Source: Oncomelania hupensis (lineage: Eukaryota > Mollusca > Gastropoda > Littorinimorpha > Pomatiopsidae). Taken from it: DNA of 64,000 nt. The notes under the pieces are model-generated. The model was not told the origin of the DNA and searched no databases. It saw nothing but the letters and a program-made list of their open reading frames with translations. Position 1 is the first letter of the stretch; every line of letters begins with the position of its first letter. This document shows, one piece after another, positions 53,259-64,000 of the stretch. Both the position numbers and the translations under genes were made by a program. The stretch covers positions 582,001 to 646,000 of the forward strand of contig JBAHVR010000308.1 in NCBI GenBank assembly GCA_036898135.1. The letters are read 5' to 3'.

Positions 53259-54204
53259 AACAGTAACAAGGCAGGAGTCATCGTTATTAAGATTTTCCAA
53301 CTTTATTCACTAAACAGCATCAACTGCATGCAAATCTCCTCCCACCCCCCACCCCCACCTCCTCCCTCCAAAAAAAAAAAGAAAAGAAAAAGAAAAAGAA
53401 ATGACAAAAGTCATGCAGACGCTCAGACCTCGCTGATACTTACAAATAGTCTATCGTCGAAGTAAAAGAATACAGAACGTTCCAGAATGACGCAATCAAT
53501 AACCAATCCAAAAAAAAAATTCGTCAATGGAGTTACACGCTGTTTTACGTCATTAAACATTCGATAATCTAATTATCTGTTACTAAATAGCTCTTTAATC
53601 TTTAATCAATAAACATTATGAAAGACCTCTTCAACAACAATTTAGATCAAAGGAACTAAATGCTATGATTGCAGGTATTGTGGCTATACATAGCATTGTA
53701 ATTATAGTGTACGTCTCAATCGTAACATACACATTTATTTTTATTATTAAAAAAAAACTATTTTCAACTCCCCTGGTAATGGTATAAAACATTTTTTACT
53801 TTGCGGTGATTACAGTACATAGACGCACATTCCTGCACACATGTGAGTCATAAATCAGTATGATAAATAAATTACGTACTTGCGTCTGCAGTATTGTCGA
53901 TGTTGATGCATGCGCAATACGCACAAACGGACTCAAATGGTCGTTTGAGACATGGTGGTTGCATCCAGGTACTTCCTTTCACTACTGGGTCATTCTGAAT
54001 TGTGGAAAAGCTGGCTCTGCCATCCTGGTGAACCTACATTATAAAAAGGATTATAATCATGTTATGCAGTGGTCTTGAGAGCTAAAGCCTCTCACTCCTT
54101 AGAATCTAGTATACAGATGCTGGAACACAAATCCACAACAAAACAAAGCCAGAGGTCTTGCTCTTCTGGCTTGTAATCACAGTCGCTCGATAGTTGAGCA
54201 TACT
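53259..54204. other. No firm gene; L2 continuation then unknown
   Basis: The first 40-50 bases probably continue the L2 interrupted at 44773. Further on there are a C-run at 53341-53356 and an A-rich run at 53370-53400, then AT-rich DNA. A frame at 53860-54078 contains a possible 77-bp exon with splice-like flanks, too weak to call. Confidence 0.4.
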
Positions 54205-54212
54205 GTCGAGGT

Positions 54213-54692
54213 AAGGCTGCTGTGCTCCCTTGTGTTCCATCTTATTATACCATTGCGAAACATGGACCTCACAGCAGATCTAAAACGAAGAATACAAAGC
54301 ATGGAGATGAATTGCTACAGAAGACCTCTTGGCATGTCCTATACCCAGCAAATCACCAACAACGAAGTCCGACAGACCATCACACAAGCCATTGGACAAC
54401 ATGATGACATGCTCACAGTGGTGAAGAAACGGAAACTCCGATGGTATGGCCAGGTCACCAGAGCATCAGGCCTTGCAAAAACCATCCTACAAGGCACGGT
54501 GCAAGGAGGCAAAAGAAGAGGGAGAGAAAAAGAGATGGGAGGACAACATTCGAGAATAGACTGGTTTGACACTGAACAAAGCCATGAGGGTTGCTGAGGA
54601 CAGAGAAAGATGGAATATGCTGGTTACACAATCATCTGTGGTGCCCTTACCACCTTCGAGTTACGGGATATGACAGAATAGGATATGATAGG
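54213..54692 (+). mobile_element. RTE-clade LINE, 480-bp copy F
   Basis: Covers only the C-terminal RT region (RRIQSMEM, VRQTITQAIGQHDDMLTVVK, KRKLRWYGQVTRASGLAKTI) and a decayed GGATATGATAGG tail. GTCGAGGT at 54205-54212 and 54692-54699 is an 8-bp target duplication. It contains several frameshifts. Confidence 0.88.
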
Positions 54693-54699
54693 TCGAGGT

Positions 54700-55550
54700 G
54701 CAAACTGATTACCGGTGGTCGCTCATCAGAGAATCAAGTCTATTATTGAAGGAACCCACACTTGGAGCATACAAGATAGCTTGTGGAAAACTATTCCAGC
54801 TGTTAACAACCCTCAGCCCCAAAAAGTGTTTTCTGATGTCCAATCTTGATGAATGCTTGTGAAGATTGAACGTGTGTCACCTAGATCTGTCGCTATCGCA
54901 AGGTGGCAAAAGTTGCTTAGACTGGATTTTGTACACTTACAATGTCTTTGAAATCTTCAGCAGTCGTTCCTCATATTCAAGTTTCTTGATCCCTGGCACC
55001 ATGCAAATAGCCCCTTCTCTTGACATTTTCTATCAAATGGATTTCTTTCTTGTTGAGCGGAACCCAGACAGTGTTGCAATACACAAGGTGATGTTGCACT
55101 AATCATCTGAACCAATGGGCTGACAATACTAGCATCTAGGTAATCGAATGATCTTCTAATGAGACAAAGGACACTATTTGCTTTGCTCACTACCTGTGAG
55201 CTCCAATTTTCATGGTGTGTTCATGACTTTCATTCCCCCATCCCAAGTGCATCACTTCGGTGCGTTCTGGACCCTTCGTGCAAAGGCATCCGGGTCTTTC
55301 TGTAGACGTAGTCTTTCCTCAGGCGTGTTGGACCGGTTGAAGATTTTGGTGGCATCTGCCAACACGCATGAAATTTTGGTGTCGTTTAAACAGCGTTTAT
55401 ACAGCGCGTGTATAAAAACGGACCCCAAATACTGCCTTGTAGGATGCCGCTCAGGTCCACTGTCCAACCAGACGTTGTGCCTCTATCAACTACCTGCTTT
55501 TTCTGCCGCACAGTGTCGCGATAGGCAAGTTCAACCCAGCACTAAAACTT
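54700..55550 (-). pseudogene. CR1-like LINE, RT C-terminal half
   Basis: Minus-strand reading gives SGILQGSIWGPFLYTRCINA near 55470-55410 (PQGSVLGP-type motif) and ADATKIFNRSNTPEERLRLQ near 55380-55310 (the DDTK-type catalytic box, with the Asp pair damaged). It continues through a C-terminal region to about 54720. Many frame breaks are present. It continues upstream at 56961, beyond the LTR insert. Confidence 0.7.
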
Positions 55551-55559
55551 TATGTCTAC

Positions 55560-56960
55560 ACGTTCAGTCTGCTTTGACCTGTGTACAATTAATTCGCTGA
55601 TTAGCAGACAACAGAAGAAGGTTGTGTTATGCATACGTAGGCTACAGCTTCATAAGATAAGCCGTGACGTCACCCAGCTGACCAATCACCCGCCATCGCT
55701 GCAGTGGCGCTACTAGTCCTGAGATCTCGTGCGCTTGGGCTGACCACAGCCTGACAATAGTTAGTCTTTGTCCGAACATCATCGTAGCAAGACGCACGTT
55801 GATAGATCTCTCTAGCTGAAGACTAAGCAGGTGACGGATGAAAATCATTCATCTACAGTATAGCCAGAGCCTGACATTGTCGAGAAGGTAAATGATCAAT
55901 CGTTTGTTTCATTGCAATTATTTGTTAGGATTATTGGATGATGTTTGTGAAGTTTTGACATGTTTTAGAATTGTGACTGTTCGTGAAACTTTGTTTGACC
56001 ACGTGGCGAACCCGACCGGTTTCGCAACGATGAGGTAGACCCACAGACCAAGGGTGGTTTTTCCTATTTGTATTATTGCAGACCAGTGGCTGTACCGGAG
56101 AATGTGTATATTATTAATTACTTCTCCCTGTGTTTATTTTAGCCATGATATATGTATATATGTATAGGAATTATGTTGGAGATTCCAGTGGACCTCGGAC
56201 TTAGAAAACTGTTCATCTCTTAACTATATAAGTGGAGATGATCTCACTGAGGGCTATTTCTGCCAACAGTGAGACGCTCTGCACAAATTTGTAAACAATG
56301 CGTTGCAGAAAATCGTCTCATATTTTGCAGACGAGCAGGCATCTTGGTCCACGGCTGGGAACAAACTCCACAGAGAGACAACCCTGACACGTGGCCTGCA
56401 ACCTTGAGCAGTGAGATCAATGTGCTCCACTGACTCACTGGTCTACTACCCAGAAGACAAGACCACAACACTGCTCAACAACGAGACAGTTAAGTCACTA
56501 GAAACCATGCACCAAAACTGCTCTAAAAGGACTGTGTGATAGTTCACTCTTCCCAAACAAAACGAACAATAGGTCAGAAAGCACTATTAGCCCAATGATA
56601 AGACAGTAGCTGCATAGACCTATCGAGGAGCGAACTACTCGAAGTGAAATTTGAACATTTAAGTTAGTATAGTGATTAGAAGATTTTGTATAGAGTATAG
56701 GAAATAGAGGTGTGATATTTACTGTTAACAAGTGGGTGGACTACCTATGTTTCATAGTCCTGTGAGAGCTAGTGTGTCAGTGAATCTTTACACTTTTCTC
56801 GCTATCTCTGTAACCCCATCCTAACACAGACCGGGCCAAACTTATAAATTTATTAAGATTAGTATTAGGGTGATTTACTAACCGATTCCCGCAGGCGAAC
56901 GACGAGTGGGTAATAGCAATCCTTTGTGCAGAGCCCAGCAACAATAGACCCACCGTCACA
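55560..56960 (+). mobile_element. LTR, family A, second long copy
   Basis: The 3' two-thirds aligns with the solo LTR at 30057-31603: GAGATTCCAGTGGACC at 56184, ACAGTGAGACGCTCTGCACA at 56268, and the TTGTGCAGAGCCCA / ACCGTCACA end at 56960. The left end is less certain and was placed from where the interrupted LINE resumes. The target duplication was not found. Confidence 0.7.
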
Positions 56961-58260
56961 TACAGGAAGTTTGATACCCATCCTTGGATGCTAACTCAAA
57001 ATCCGTAGCCATAAATTTTCATGAGCAGTCTCTGAAGGGGAACGTTTTCAAAACCCTTAGCAAAATCGAGGAAGACCACGTCTACCAGGGTACCCTCATC
57101 CAAAACCCGCGTTGACGGTTCCAAAAATCTACGTCGTGCAAGACTTCCCCTCTACGAACCCATGCTGACAGTCCGTAAAGGAATCTTTCCTGTGTTTAAT
57201 AAGGGCATCTCTAACGATGTCCTCAAGCATCTTGCAGACACTCGATGTCAGGATCACTGGTCTGTTGTTTCCTGTGTTTGCTTTATTGCCTTTCTTGAAT
57301 ATGGGGGTAATCTATCCCATTTTTTCAGTCTTCTGATAGTTTGCTTTCAGCAACTGGTCTCTTGACAAGAACGGTGAACTCTGCTTTGGCTTTACTTATT
57401 ATTCTTGCGTGAAGACCATCCAGTCCTGGAGACTTTTGAAATCTTTAACTGATCAATCAAACTGGCAACTAACTGTTCAATTACCTCAATACTTTCTGGC
57501 ATGCTTGACAAAAGATGGGACCTCACTTGTTTGCTCTTTAGTGAAGACGTTTGTAAAGAAGTAATTCAAAACTTTTTTTTAAAACTCAGATTCTGCCGTT
57601 GTTCCATCTGGCTTCCGTAGGTCAAATATTTCAACCCTTGTTTGAAGTTTGGCATTTACGTATGCATTGAAGGCCTTGGGATTAGTATCTCATTGCTGCT
57701 CTACTCTTTTCTCGAAGCATCTCTTTGCTTTTCTCACCTCCAACTTTGCCTGATTTCTGAACTTGGTTAAGTCCTGATAATCCCTACTCTCCTTCGTTTC
57801 CAGATATGGCTTGAAGGCTTGGCCTTTCTTCCTCTTTTGTTTGCTGTCCTCTCAGACCAACCTTTTACTTGGAACAGGCTTTTGAACCGCAGCAATATCC
57901 AAGGCGCTGTTGGTCACATCCCATGTGTCTTTAATATCTAATTTCTTTAATTTTTTCTTCAAAAATCTCCACTAACATTGTATCTGTGCTGAGTGCTTGG
58001 CAGCGCTCTGTGGTAACACTCAAATTGGAATCTTAGGCAAGCATGGTGATTCTTTCCAAACGATGCTTCCCATCGACCTCTCCTGCCAAATCTGACTTGG
58101 TTAAATTTAAATCTAAAATGTTTGCTCGCTGTTCGCCAATAAAATCAGTTGGTTGCATGTTATGCTGGCAAAGGAAGAAATTCCGTACACACTCGAGGAA
58201 CTTGGCATCGAGGAGAGAGGGAGGAAAAGACAACTCTGCGCCAACCCATCACCACTTATA
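56961..58260 (-). pseudogene. CR1-like LINE, endonuclease end to RT palm
   Basis: High to low: end of the endonuclease (FLECVRNFFLCQHNMQPT, LDLNLTKSDL near 58200-58100), a linker, FKKGNKANTGNNRPVILTSS near 57300, and VDVVFLDFAK-type and PLQRLLMKIYGYG segments near 57090-57000. The sequence continues at 55550 after the LTR. It is 5'-truncated near 58260 and heavily frameshifted. Confidence 0.7.
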
Positions 58261-58715
58261 ATATTTTATCATTAAAAGTGCCTTTTTAGAGCACCCTCTT
58301 AATAATGAAAATAGAAGAACAGAATGGTGGATTTTAACTTTTATATATATTATCTTTAATAATCAACCCTTTCCTTCCCTGACACCTTCTGAAACCTTCA
58401 ATATGTTAGAAAATTAGTCATTCACTCATACACATACATTACCCTACACTATATCTTTTAAAATATATGTTATAGACATGTTGGCGTCTTAAATCCTGTT
58501 TTGAATCAAGCTCTCTTTGTTATAATACATGTATTTGTACCAATTACTTTCTCACCCCCGCAATCTTTCCTGAAATAAAAAGCATTTCAATACTTAAGTG
58601 TTCTATTATCGCCTATGTAAACACAATGTCGTTTTTAAACACATAGCTTGCCAAGAGTCCAGTCATTGGTATTGTATCACCCGCTTATTCTGCACATTTA
58701 TGCACCACTTTTAAA
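58261..58715. other. No recognisable gene
   Basis: AT-rich spacer between the CR1-like LINE and a SINE. Confidence 0.5.
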
Positions 58716-58880
58716 GGGGATAGTGAGCACAGTTGGCAGAGCAGCTTACTAGTAAAGGTTCCTGGTTCGAATCGCGGATTGATCAAATTTTTCCCCTTGC
58801 CATGAACTGGTTCACAGGTGTCAGAATAATGTGACCAATATGCTCCGGTGTGGTGTGAATATAATCTACAATTATTAAGA
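58716..58880 (+). mobile_element. tRNA-derived SINE, family S2, copy 1
   Basis: A-box-like TAGTGAGCACAGTTGG at 58721 and B box GGTTCGAATCG at 58764. The body TTCCCCTTGCCATGAACTGG, with GTGTCAG and a TGTGAATATAATCTAC end, matches the SINE at 60703-60898. Confidence 0.75.
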
Positions 58881-58885
58881 TACAT

Positions 58886-58975
58886 CTCACCACCACTACC
58901 ACCCACTACCACCACCCACCACCACCCTCCCTTACCCCACCACCATTACAATCCACCCTCCTCCACCTCCCATCA
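58886..58975. repeat. (CCA)n-like low-complexity run
   Basis: CCACCACTACCACCCACTAC-type sequence, almost lacking G. Confidence 0.8.
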
Positions 58976-59768
58976 CCTCAATAAGAAGTAGGTTAATAGG
59001 TTATTATGTCAAGCTCCGAAAACGGGGCACATTCCCCAAAATGAAACACATTCTCCAAAATGGCACACTCACAAAAACAAGGCACAATGACATGATTTTT
59101 TTTTACTTGGTCAACATGGCAGCTGCGACAATCCTGCAACTAGATCGCCACTTCTGGGCGCTGGCTGTGTGCATACAAGGTTGAGGGTAACTAGGACTGC
59201 ATGCTTTAAGTTGGGAGGATCTTTATTGGCAATAAGCAGCACCGCCACGTCAATATACACTTTTGTGTCCGGGAACGAAAATCTATTCAACGCTGATGTA
59301 GTCCTTCACCTTAACACTTAAACCTTTTATATTTAGTACATCATTATGTAGACATTTATTTACATACATTATGTTTATATATTAGAGATGTGAACATTTT
59401 AAAGTCTTGAGTAAGTAGCATAGAGTAAAGGTTCAGTATTTTTAATTTTTAATTTATATCTAAGATGTAATTATGAAAGTTAAACAGATAATGAAGTAAA
59501 TGTAACCCCAAATCCTGTTTAATATTTTCCACATATAGACTGCAATCAATAAGTCTAAGCATACAAGGCCAAACCTTTTGTGATATCACATTGTCTTTCT
59601 AGTGTTTTGGCTGGCTAAGCTATTCCACTCTCTCTCTCAGTGCATTGCAAACAAAACAACAACAAAAAAACAACAGCATACTTAGTTTTTGAGAAACTGA
59701 ATGTGAAAATTGATCAACACTTTGATACTGAACTTACAGTGTAGGGTTGGTGGGAGTTAGTGTTGGGA

Positions 59769-59771
<3 letters not shown>
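58976..59771. other. No recognisable gene
   Basis: A short near-repeat with CCCCAAAATG and CTCCAAAATG lies at 59034-59066. A possible start exon near 59116 (ATGGCAGCTGCGAC) has no second exon to support it. Confidence 0.4.

Positions 59772-59852
<81 letters not shown>
59772..59852. repeat. (AG)n microsatellite
   Basis: About 80 bp of pure AG. Confidence 0.95.
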
Positions 59853-59854
<2 letters not shown>

Positions 59855-60560
59855 TGTGCATTCTGCCAGACTGCACTGATTCAACTTTGGTTCTGAATAG
59901 AAATTCGTCATGCAGCTAGCCAATCAACAACGTCACAAACTTTGTTAAGCCCTATAATTATTTGTTGTGTGAGTCATAAGGGCTTAAGCTTATAATGACA
60001 CCCTGACCCTCTCACACCACCACACTCTTGCTCCCATCATGTTGCGGGGCTACAAACAAGGAAGCGAGACTAAAAGGCCTCTTACAAAATGATAACATAT
60101 TTGACAAAGTGAAGTAGGTGGCAAGAATGATCAGATGAATAGTAATTACTACAACTGATAAACACCCTATTTATTATCTAACAATTTAAGGCTGAGGACT
60201 GGCCATTCATGTGTAAATATTTCTCTCTTTCTCTCTCTATATGTGTAGACAGTCCCCTTCACATTGAGTGATCCTGTTAACAAATTCAGTCTGTGTCATA
60301 TATAGACGCTCTCTCTCTCTTTCTCTCTGTACCAGACAAACTGATGATCTCTAGAAGAGAGATAGGGTCTTATAATGTGACACAACCGTTGCATGATGGT
60401 AATGACCACAATATGTATTCATGTCCTCAGGAATGTTCTGATGTTTAACAAGATAAAGTAAATTAGATAAATAAGTTGGATAACTTATTTATAAGATGAC
60501 TTTTTAACTTACAGTTGACTTATAATGACTTAATTGACTAACTAAGTAACTGTCCTACTT
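59853..60560. other. No recognisable gene
   Basis: AT-rich spacer with short TC runs near 60225 and 60310. Homology to the first Polinton begins by about 60570. Confidence 0.4.
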
Positions 60561-60569
60561 ACAGTAAAA

Positions 60570-61480
60570 TCAGGTGTACCTATTGTGTTATGCCATCCTA
60601 TTGACAATACAAACAGGGGTCTTAAAGCAATCCTATACGAACTATTCTACACGGTAAAATGGGTTAATATAAGTCGAGATCTAAACAACAACTGGATACA
60701 GAGAGGGGCCGTGTAGCTCAGTTGGTAAGAGCGTCTTGCTAGTCACCGAAAGGTCGCTGGTTCGAATCCCGGATTGGTCAACGTGTGATCATATTATTTT
60801 CCCCTTTACCAACAACTGGCCCGCTGGTGTCAGTATAAATCGGTCCAGTAGTCACCTATATGCGAAAGTGTCGTGTGACTATAATCTACATACAAACAAA
60901 CAACTGGATACAGATTAATAAAAAACCAACATCGTACACAAAACGGCTATTATGACTTCTGCAGACTAACTGAAGAACTATTTAAACCTCATTAGATCGA
61001 AGCAAAAATGAACTCTGCTAACTTGAGAGTAACTTAGTTTCAATAAAGCCCAGCATAAAGAGACTATTAGTTTTACTCTCACGCCAAAGCTGGCAAAAAT
61101 ACTAAGTTTAACTGCTAATGAATTAATTCTCACTTTCAACTCTAGTGGCAGTAATTTAAAATGTATTGAAACAAAGCCTATTAACTTGTTAATTAATAAT
61201 AGATTAATAATAGATTGATTGTGTACCTCCATCAACTAAAGACATAGGAAAACTTCGTAGACGGAACTCCTAGTACATTGTTAAGAATAATTTCAACTCA
61301 ATTAAAGAGAATCTTACTGCGATCCAGTTTCAATAAAAGTTTTGACTAAAAAATGTTATCATGACTATCATACAATGCTTCAAAATAACAAACCAAAACA
61401 ACCAAATTGTAGACTTTGAGGATCTTACAATTATTCTAGAGATAACAAAATAAAAATATAATTAAAAATACAATGTCGAA
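60570..61480 (+). pseudogene. Polinton capsid-associated protein, second copy
   Basis: Collinear with 16376-15651. TGCCATCCTATTGACAA near 60590 and FYTVKWVNISRDLNNNW near 60645-60695 match the first copy. A SINE then interrupts at 60703. The gene resumes at 60915 and shows the MNSANL start at about 61011, ETKPINLLINNRL near 61170, and CFKITNQNNQIVDFEDLTII near 61378-61440. Many stops and shifts are present. An intergenic stretch before the next gene is conserved between copies. Confidence 0.65.
60703..60898 (+). mobile_element. tRNA-derived SINE, family S2, copy 2 (196 bp)
   Basis: The head has A box TAGCTCAGTTGG at about 60714 and B box GGTTCGAATCC at 60759-60769. AACAACTGGATACAGA at 60687-60702 and 60899-60914 is a 16-bp target duplication. 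The first Polinton, at 16220-16250, has a single uninterrupted copy of this sequence, which confirms the insertion. Confidence 0.92.
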
Positions 61481-61511
61481 CGGCCCTTAAATTTCAGTAA
61501 ACTGTCCTACC

Positions 61512-62324
61512 TATCCTATCCTATCCTATCCTATCCTATTCCGTAACTCGGAGGTCGTAGGGGCACCACAGATGATCGTTTAACCAGCGTACTCCATCTT
61601 TCCCTGTCCTCAGCAACTCTGTTTTGCTCAGTATCAAACCGCCCATTCTCGAATGTTGTCCTCCCACCTCTTTTTCGGTCTCCCTCTTCTTCTACCTCCT
61701 TGCACTGTGCCTTGCAGGATGGTCTTTGCAAGACCCGATGATCTGGTGACGTGGCCATACCGTCGAAGTTTCCGTTTTTTTCACCACTGTGAGCAGGTCA
61801 TCGTGTTGTCCAATGGCTTGTGTTATGGTCTGTCGGACTTCGTCGTTGGTGATGTGCTGGGTATAGGAAATGCCCAGAAGTTTTCTGTAGCACCTCATCG
61901 CCATGCTTTGTATTCTTCGTTGGAGATCTGCTGTGAGGGTCCATGTTTCACAAGCATATAGGAAAATGGAGATGACAAGGGAGCGCAGCAGCCTTACCTT
62001 GGAATGTAGACTGCTGGTCCTGTCTTTCCAAATTGGCTTCCAACTTCGCCAGGGCAGAAGTTGTTTGTGCGATCCTGGAGAGGACTTCCTGTCGGGACCC
62101 ATTGTCTGATACAATGGCTCCTAAATATTTGAAGCTATGAACTGTATTGAGGGATTGGCCTTGGACTTTGATGTCCGTGTTGATGCCATTGCCATTGGTG
62201 TTGTTGGTCATCGTTTTGGTCTTCTCTGCACTTATTTCCATTCCATAGGCTCTGGATGTGGTGTCAAGCCTCTGTTCAAGTACTTTTTCCTCTCCAGCCA
62301 ATCCATCAATGTCATCCGCAAAAA
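61512..62324 (-). mobile_element. RTE-clade LINE, 813-bp copy G
   Basis: Plus-strand (CTATC)n at 61512-61540 is the reversed tail. Minus-strand RT C-terminal region at 62301-61692 includes NTDIKVQGQSLNTVHSFKYL and QTITQAIGQHDDLLTVVKK. TGTCCTACC at 61503-61511 and 62325-62333 is a 9-bp target duplication. Alignment with 15599-15640 shows that the target is the few bases immediately before a Polinton start codon. Confidence 0.93.
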
Positions 62325-62333
62325 TGTCCTACC

Positions 62334-62800
62334 ATTGAACTCAAATGATCTAGATTGACTTTGACGCGCATGCAAATGTTGGGAATGTTTTACGGTCTCG
62401 AATTTACACCATCTGGTTATTATAAACGAGCTTTAATACCGGCAGGTCCGACACAAGAAATTAAACCTTCTATAGGCGAGCTAAAGGATTTTAATGCTGG
62501 CATACTTGATCCTTACTTAAACTATGCAATTACCAAACTAGAAAATATCTTGTCTTTAACGCGAAAATAGATTGGCTTATTAAATTTAAATGTCGAAGCC
62601 CTTACACTGTCATAGGACCAGACGATAGATTATAAACGCTGGACCTCTTTTGTTAGTTTAGTGCCAGATGTAAATAATCGAGAAAACATCGAAATAAAAG
62701 CCTACACAAAAGCAATGTATGTTTTGCATAGCGTGATACTGCATGGAAAAACTTAAGAGTTGTTCTGCAGCATCCTTTTCATCTAAGTAGTACAGCTATA
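62334..62800 (+). pseudogene. Polinton 'GLEF-GYYKR' gene, second copy
   Basis: The start codon of the first copy is changed to ATT at 62334. GLEFTPSGYYKRALIPAGPT at 62385-62450 and KPSIGELKDFNAG near 62465 match 15598-15332. Later segments, RWTSFVSLVPDVNNRENIEI near 62640-62700 and LLDIIAHKP near 62810, supply parts that the RTE fragment removed from the first copy. Frameshifts at 62570 and beyond. Confidence 0.65.
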
Positions 62801-62844
62801 ATTATATTACTCGACATAATTGCTCACAAGCCCACGCAAAGAAA

Positions 62845-63400
62845 TATCCAAAAGTACTTTAGATGCAGAAGACGGTAGTCCAACGTGTTTAAAGGAATTA
62901 ATGATGTATACTGGTCTACATGTTATTAATACAGTGAAAGCTGCTTCTAGTGTGGGATTATTAGTGACCGGAATGGGTATACCAATTAGTATCGGATTAG
63001 GTGTTGCTGATGGAATATCTGCAGTACTACTAGGTGTGATTAATAGAAAAACATGGTGGCATTTCTTGCCTGGCGATAGCTAAACTTACAAGCATTAACT
63101 TAATAATTTCAAAAGCTCTCGAAGACTCACAGATAGAGTGTGTAATTATCTAGCCCGATTTTGAGAATACAAAAAGTTGAAGCATGATTTGCAATCTAAA
63201 TCAAGGTCTTTACCTAGTAACGTTGAAGAAATTGAAAAACATTGGAAGAAGGGTGACTATTAGGACGGAAAGAACAACTAGTTGTCATGAAGAAAAAGCT
63301 CGGTGTTTCAGAATAAATACATTTAACATTTACTTTGTTCCTATTGGTCCTCCCCCGCCCCCTTCCTCACCATATTCACAGTCTCTAATTTAAAGTGGCA
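62845..63400 (+). pseudogene. Polinton small membrane-like protein, second copy, unsplit
   Basis: The QKYFRCRRR junction, then HVINTVKAASSVGLLVTGMG at about 62920 and ISIGLGVADG, then SKALEDSQIE near 63115, match 14601-14794 plus 7700-8107 without the 6.5-kb insert. It has one in-frame stop near the junction and frameshifts after 63050. The N-terminal part is missing: sequence goes from the previous gene into the basic helix at about 62845, so a deletion lies there. Confidence 0.6.
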
Positions 63401-63539
63401 TAGGGCAAACTCTTTAGTGACCCTTATTCGTTTCGTGTCATTGGCGCATGTTCTTTTTTGTTTGTCACTGCTGGTCTGACTATGTGATTTTGTAGACTGT
63501 GTAGTTGTGTTAGGGTAGGGTTTAATTTATTTTCCGTTT

Positions 63540-64000
63540 AATTAATGCTGCTATCTTTGTTTTTTATTGCAGCTTTTTGAATACCTTTTTGCTCTTGAAC
63601 TTTCAACTGATTCGTGTTTAATACTGTACTGCTTGAATCGCAATCATACATAATTTATTCTTCTATTAATTTCCCGTTCATTTCGTCTTTCAACAAACCT
63701 AATTTCTTTTGGTTTCCTTTGCTGTACCAAGGGTAAATATTAGGATAGTCACTAGTGTCAAATGTTCTAATTCTGTTTCTAGTTCTTTATAAATGTCTTC
63801 AGTATGGATGTCTAATATTAAAGAGTCTGTGTCTGAGTATACAACTCTAGCTTCTGGGTACTTAGGTTTAAAGTAATCGTAATAAAATTTGAACATTAGT
63901 AGTTTAGAAAGTTTTAAGATGGTCGTCCCCATAAACACTGGTTTGTCTAGATTAACTTTGGTGGTTTTCATGGTAACAGCATACAGTGAGACATGAAACT
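63540..64000 (-). pseudogene. Protein-primed DNA polymerase B, C-terminal part (partial)
   Basis: Runs off the right edge. The minus-strand frame 64000-63760 contains the family-B motif C, ARVVYSDTDSLI (catalytic Asp-Thr-Asp), preceded by an LSKLLMFKFYYDYFKP helix, as in Polinton and adintovirus polymerases. A frameshift near 63760 moves the continuation (SDYPNIYPWYSKGNQ, then a Lys-rich thumb-like segment near 63590) to another frame. It faces the small membrane-like gene tail to tail. This copy replicates nothing if the frameshift is real. The polymerase identifies the whole cluster as Polinton-type. Confidence 0.8.

Noticed and set aside
53891..53967. 77-bp segment with AG and GT flanks
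   Set aside because: Two frames are open but neither is recognisable and the exon is short; splice-like dinucleotides alone are not enough.
60706..60778. Possible tRNA gene
   Set aside because: The A and B boxes are good, but it continues into a SINE body, is flanked by a 16-bp target duplication, and has a relative at 58716.

Overview
The window is metazoan nuclear DNA made almost entirely of nested transposable elements. Non-LTR and LTR retrotransposons, tRNA-headed SINEs, Polinton-type virus-like genes, microsatellites and two spliceable-looking exons all argue against a bacterial source. The repeat mix (RTE elements of the 'craniofacial development protein 2-like' kind, Gmr1-type gypsy elements, GACGGAC-rich repeats) suggests an invertebrate, perhaps a mollusc; that is inference, and no host gene here fixes the species.

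Layout. 0-5.8 kb: low-gene sequence with a LINE 3' end, a (CTG)-like minisatellite, a pyrimidine tract and a small hAT-like element (2986-3751) holding a zinc-finger ORF fragment. 5.9-21.3 kb: a decayed Polinton (minus-strand genes at 7.7-8.1 and 14.6-16.4 kb, others to 21.27 kb). One of its genes is split by a 6.5-kb element (8108-14594) with long terminal inverted repeats and a 6-bp target duplication; that element in turn hosts a SINE, a nearly full RTE copy and a 63-bp hairpin retroposon. 21.3-26.7 kb: RTE copy with a 12-bp target duplication, a gypsy PR-IN-RT fragment, an LTR end and an L2-like 3' end. 29.5 kb: an 80-codon exon resembling a NIDO domain. 30.0-34.9 kb: an RTE copy split by a 1547-bp solo LTR and by a 61-bp hairpin retroposon. 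35.3 kb: a candidate 62-codon exon. 36.1-41.8 kb: a decayed gypsy whose integrase is split by a LINE with an intact 897-codon ORF. 42.0-44.8 kb: an L2-like LINE. 44773-53253: a complete, young LTR retrotransposon with near-identical 1611-bp LTRs, CTCTT target duplication and gag-PR-IN before RT-RNaseH. 54.2-58.3 kb: a 5'-truncated RTE and a CR1-like LINE split by an LTR. 58.7-60.9 kb: two SINEs of one family. 60.6-64.0 kb: a second Polinton, split by a SINE and by an RTE, with a DNA polymerase B gene running off the window.

Comparing the two Polinton copies gives the empty sites for the SINE, RTE and long-TIR insertions, so several boundaries are exact to the base. The most unusual items are the long-TIR element with palindromic subterminal arrays, the very short hairpin retroposons, the Gmr1-type pol order in a young element, and a perfect 48-bp inverted duplication inside the L2.
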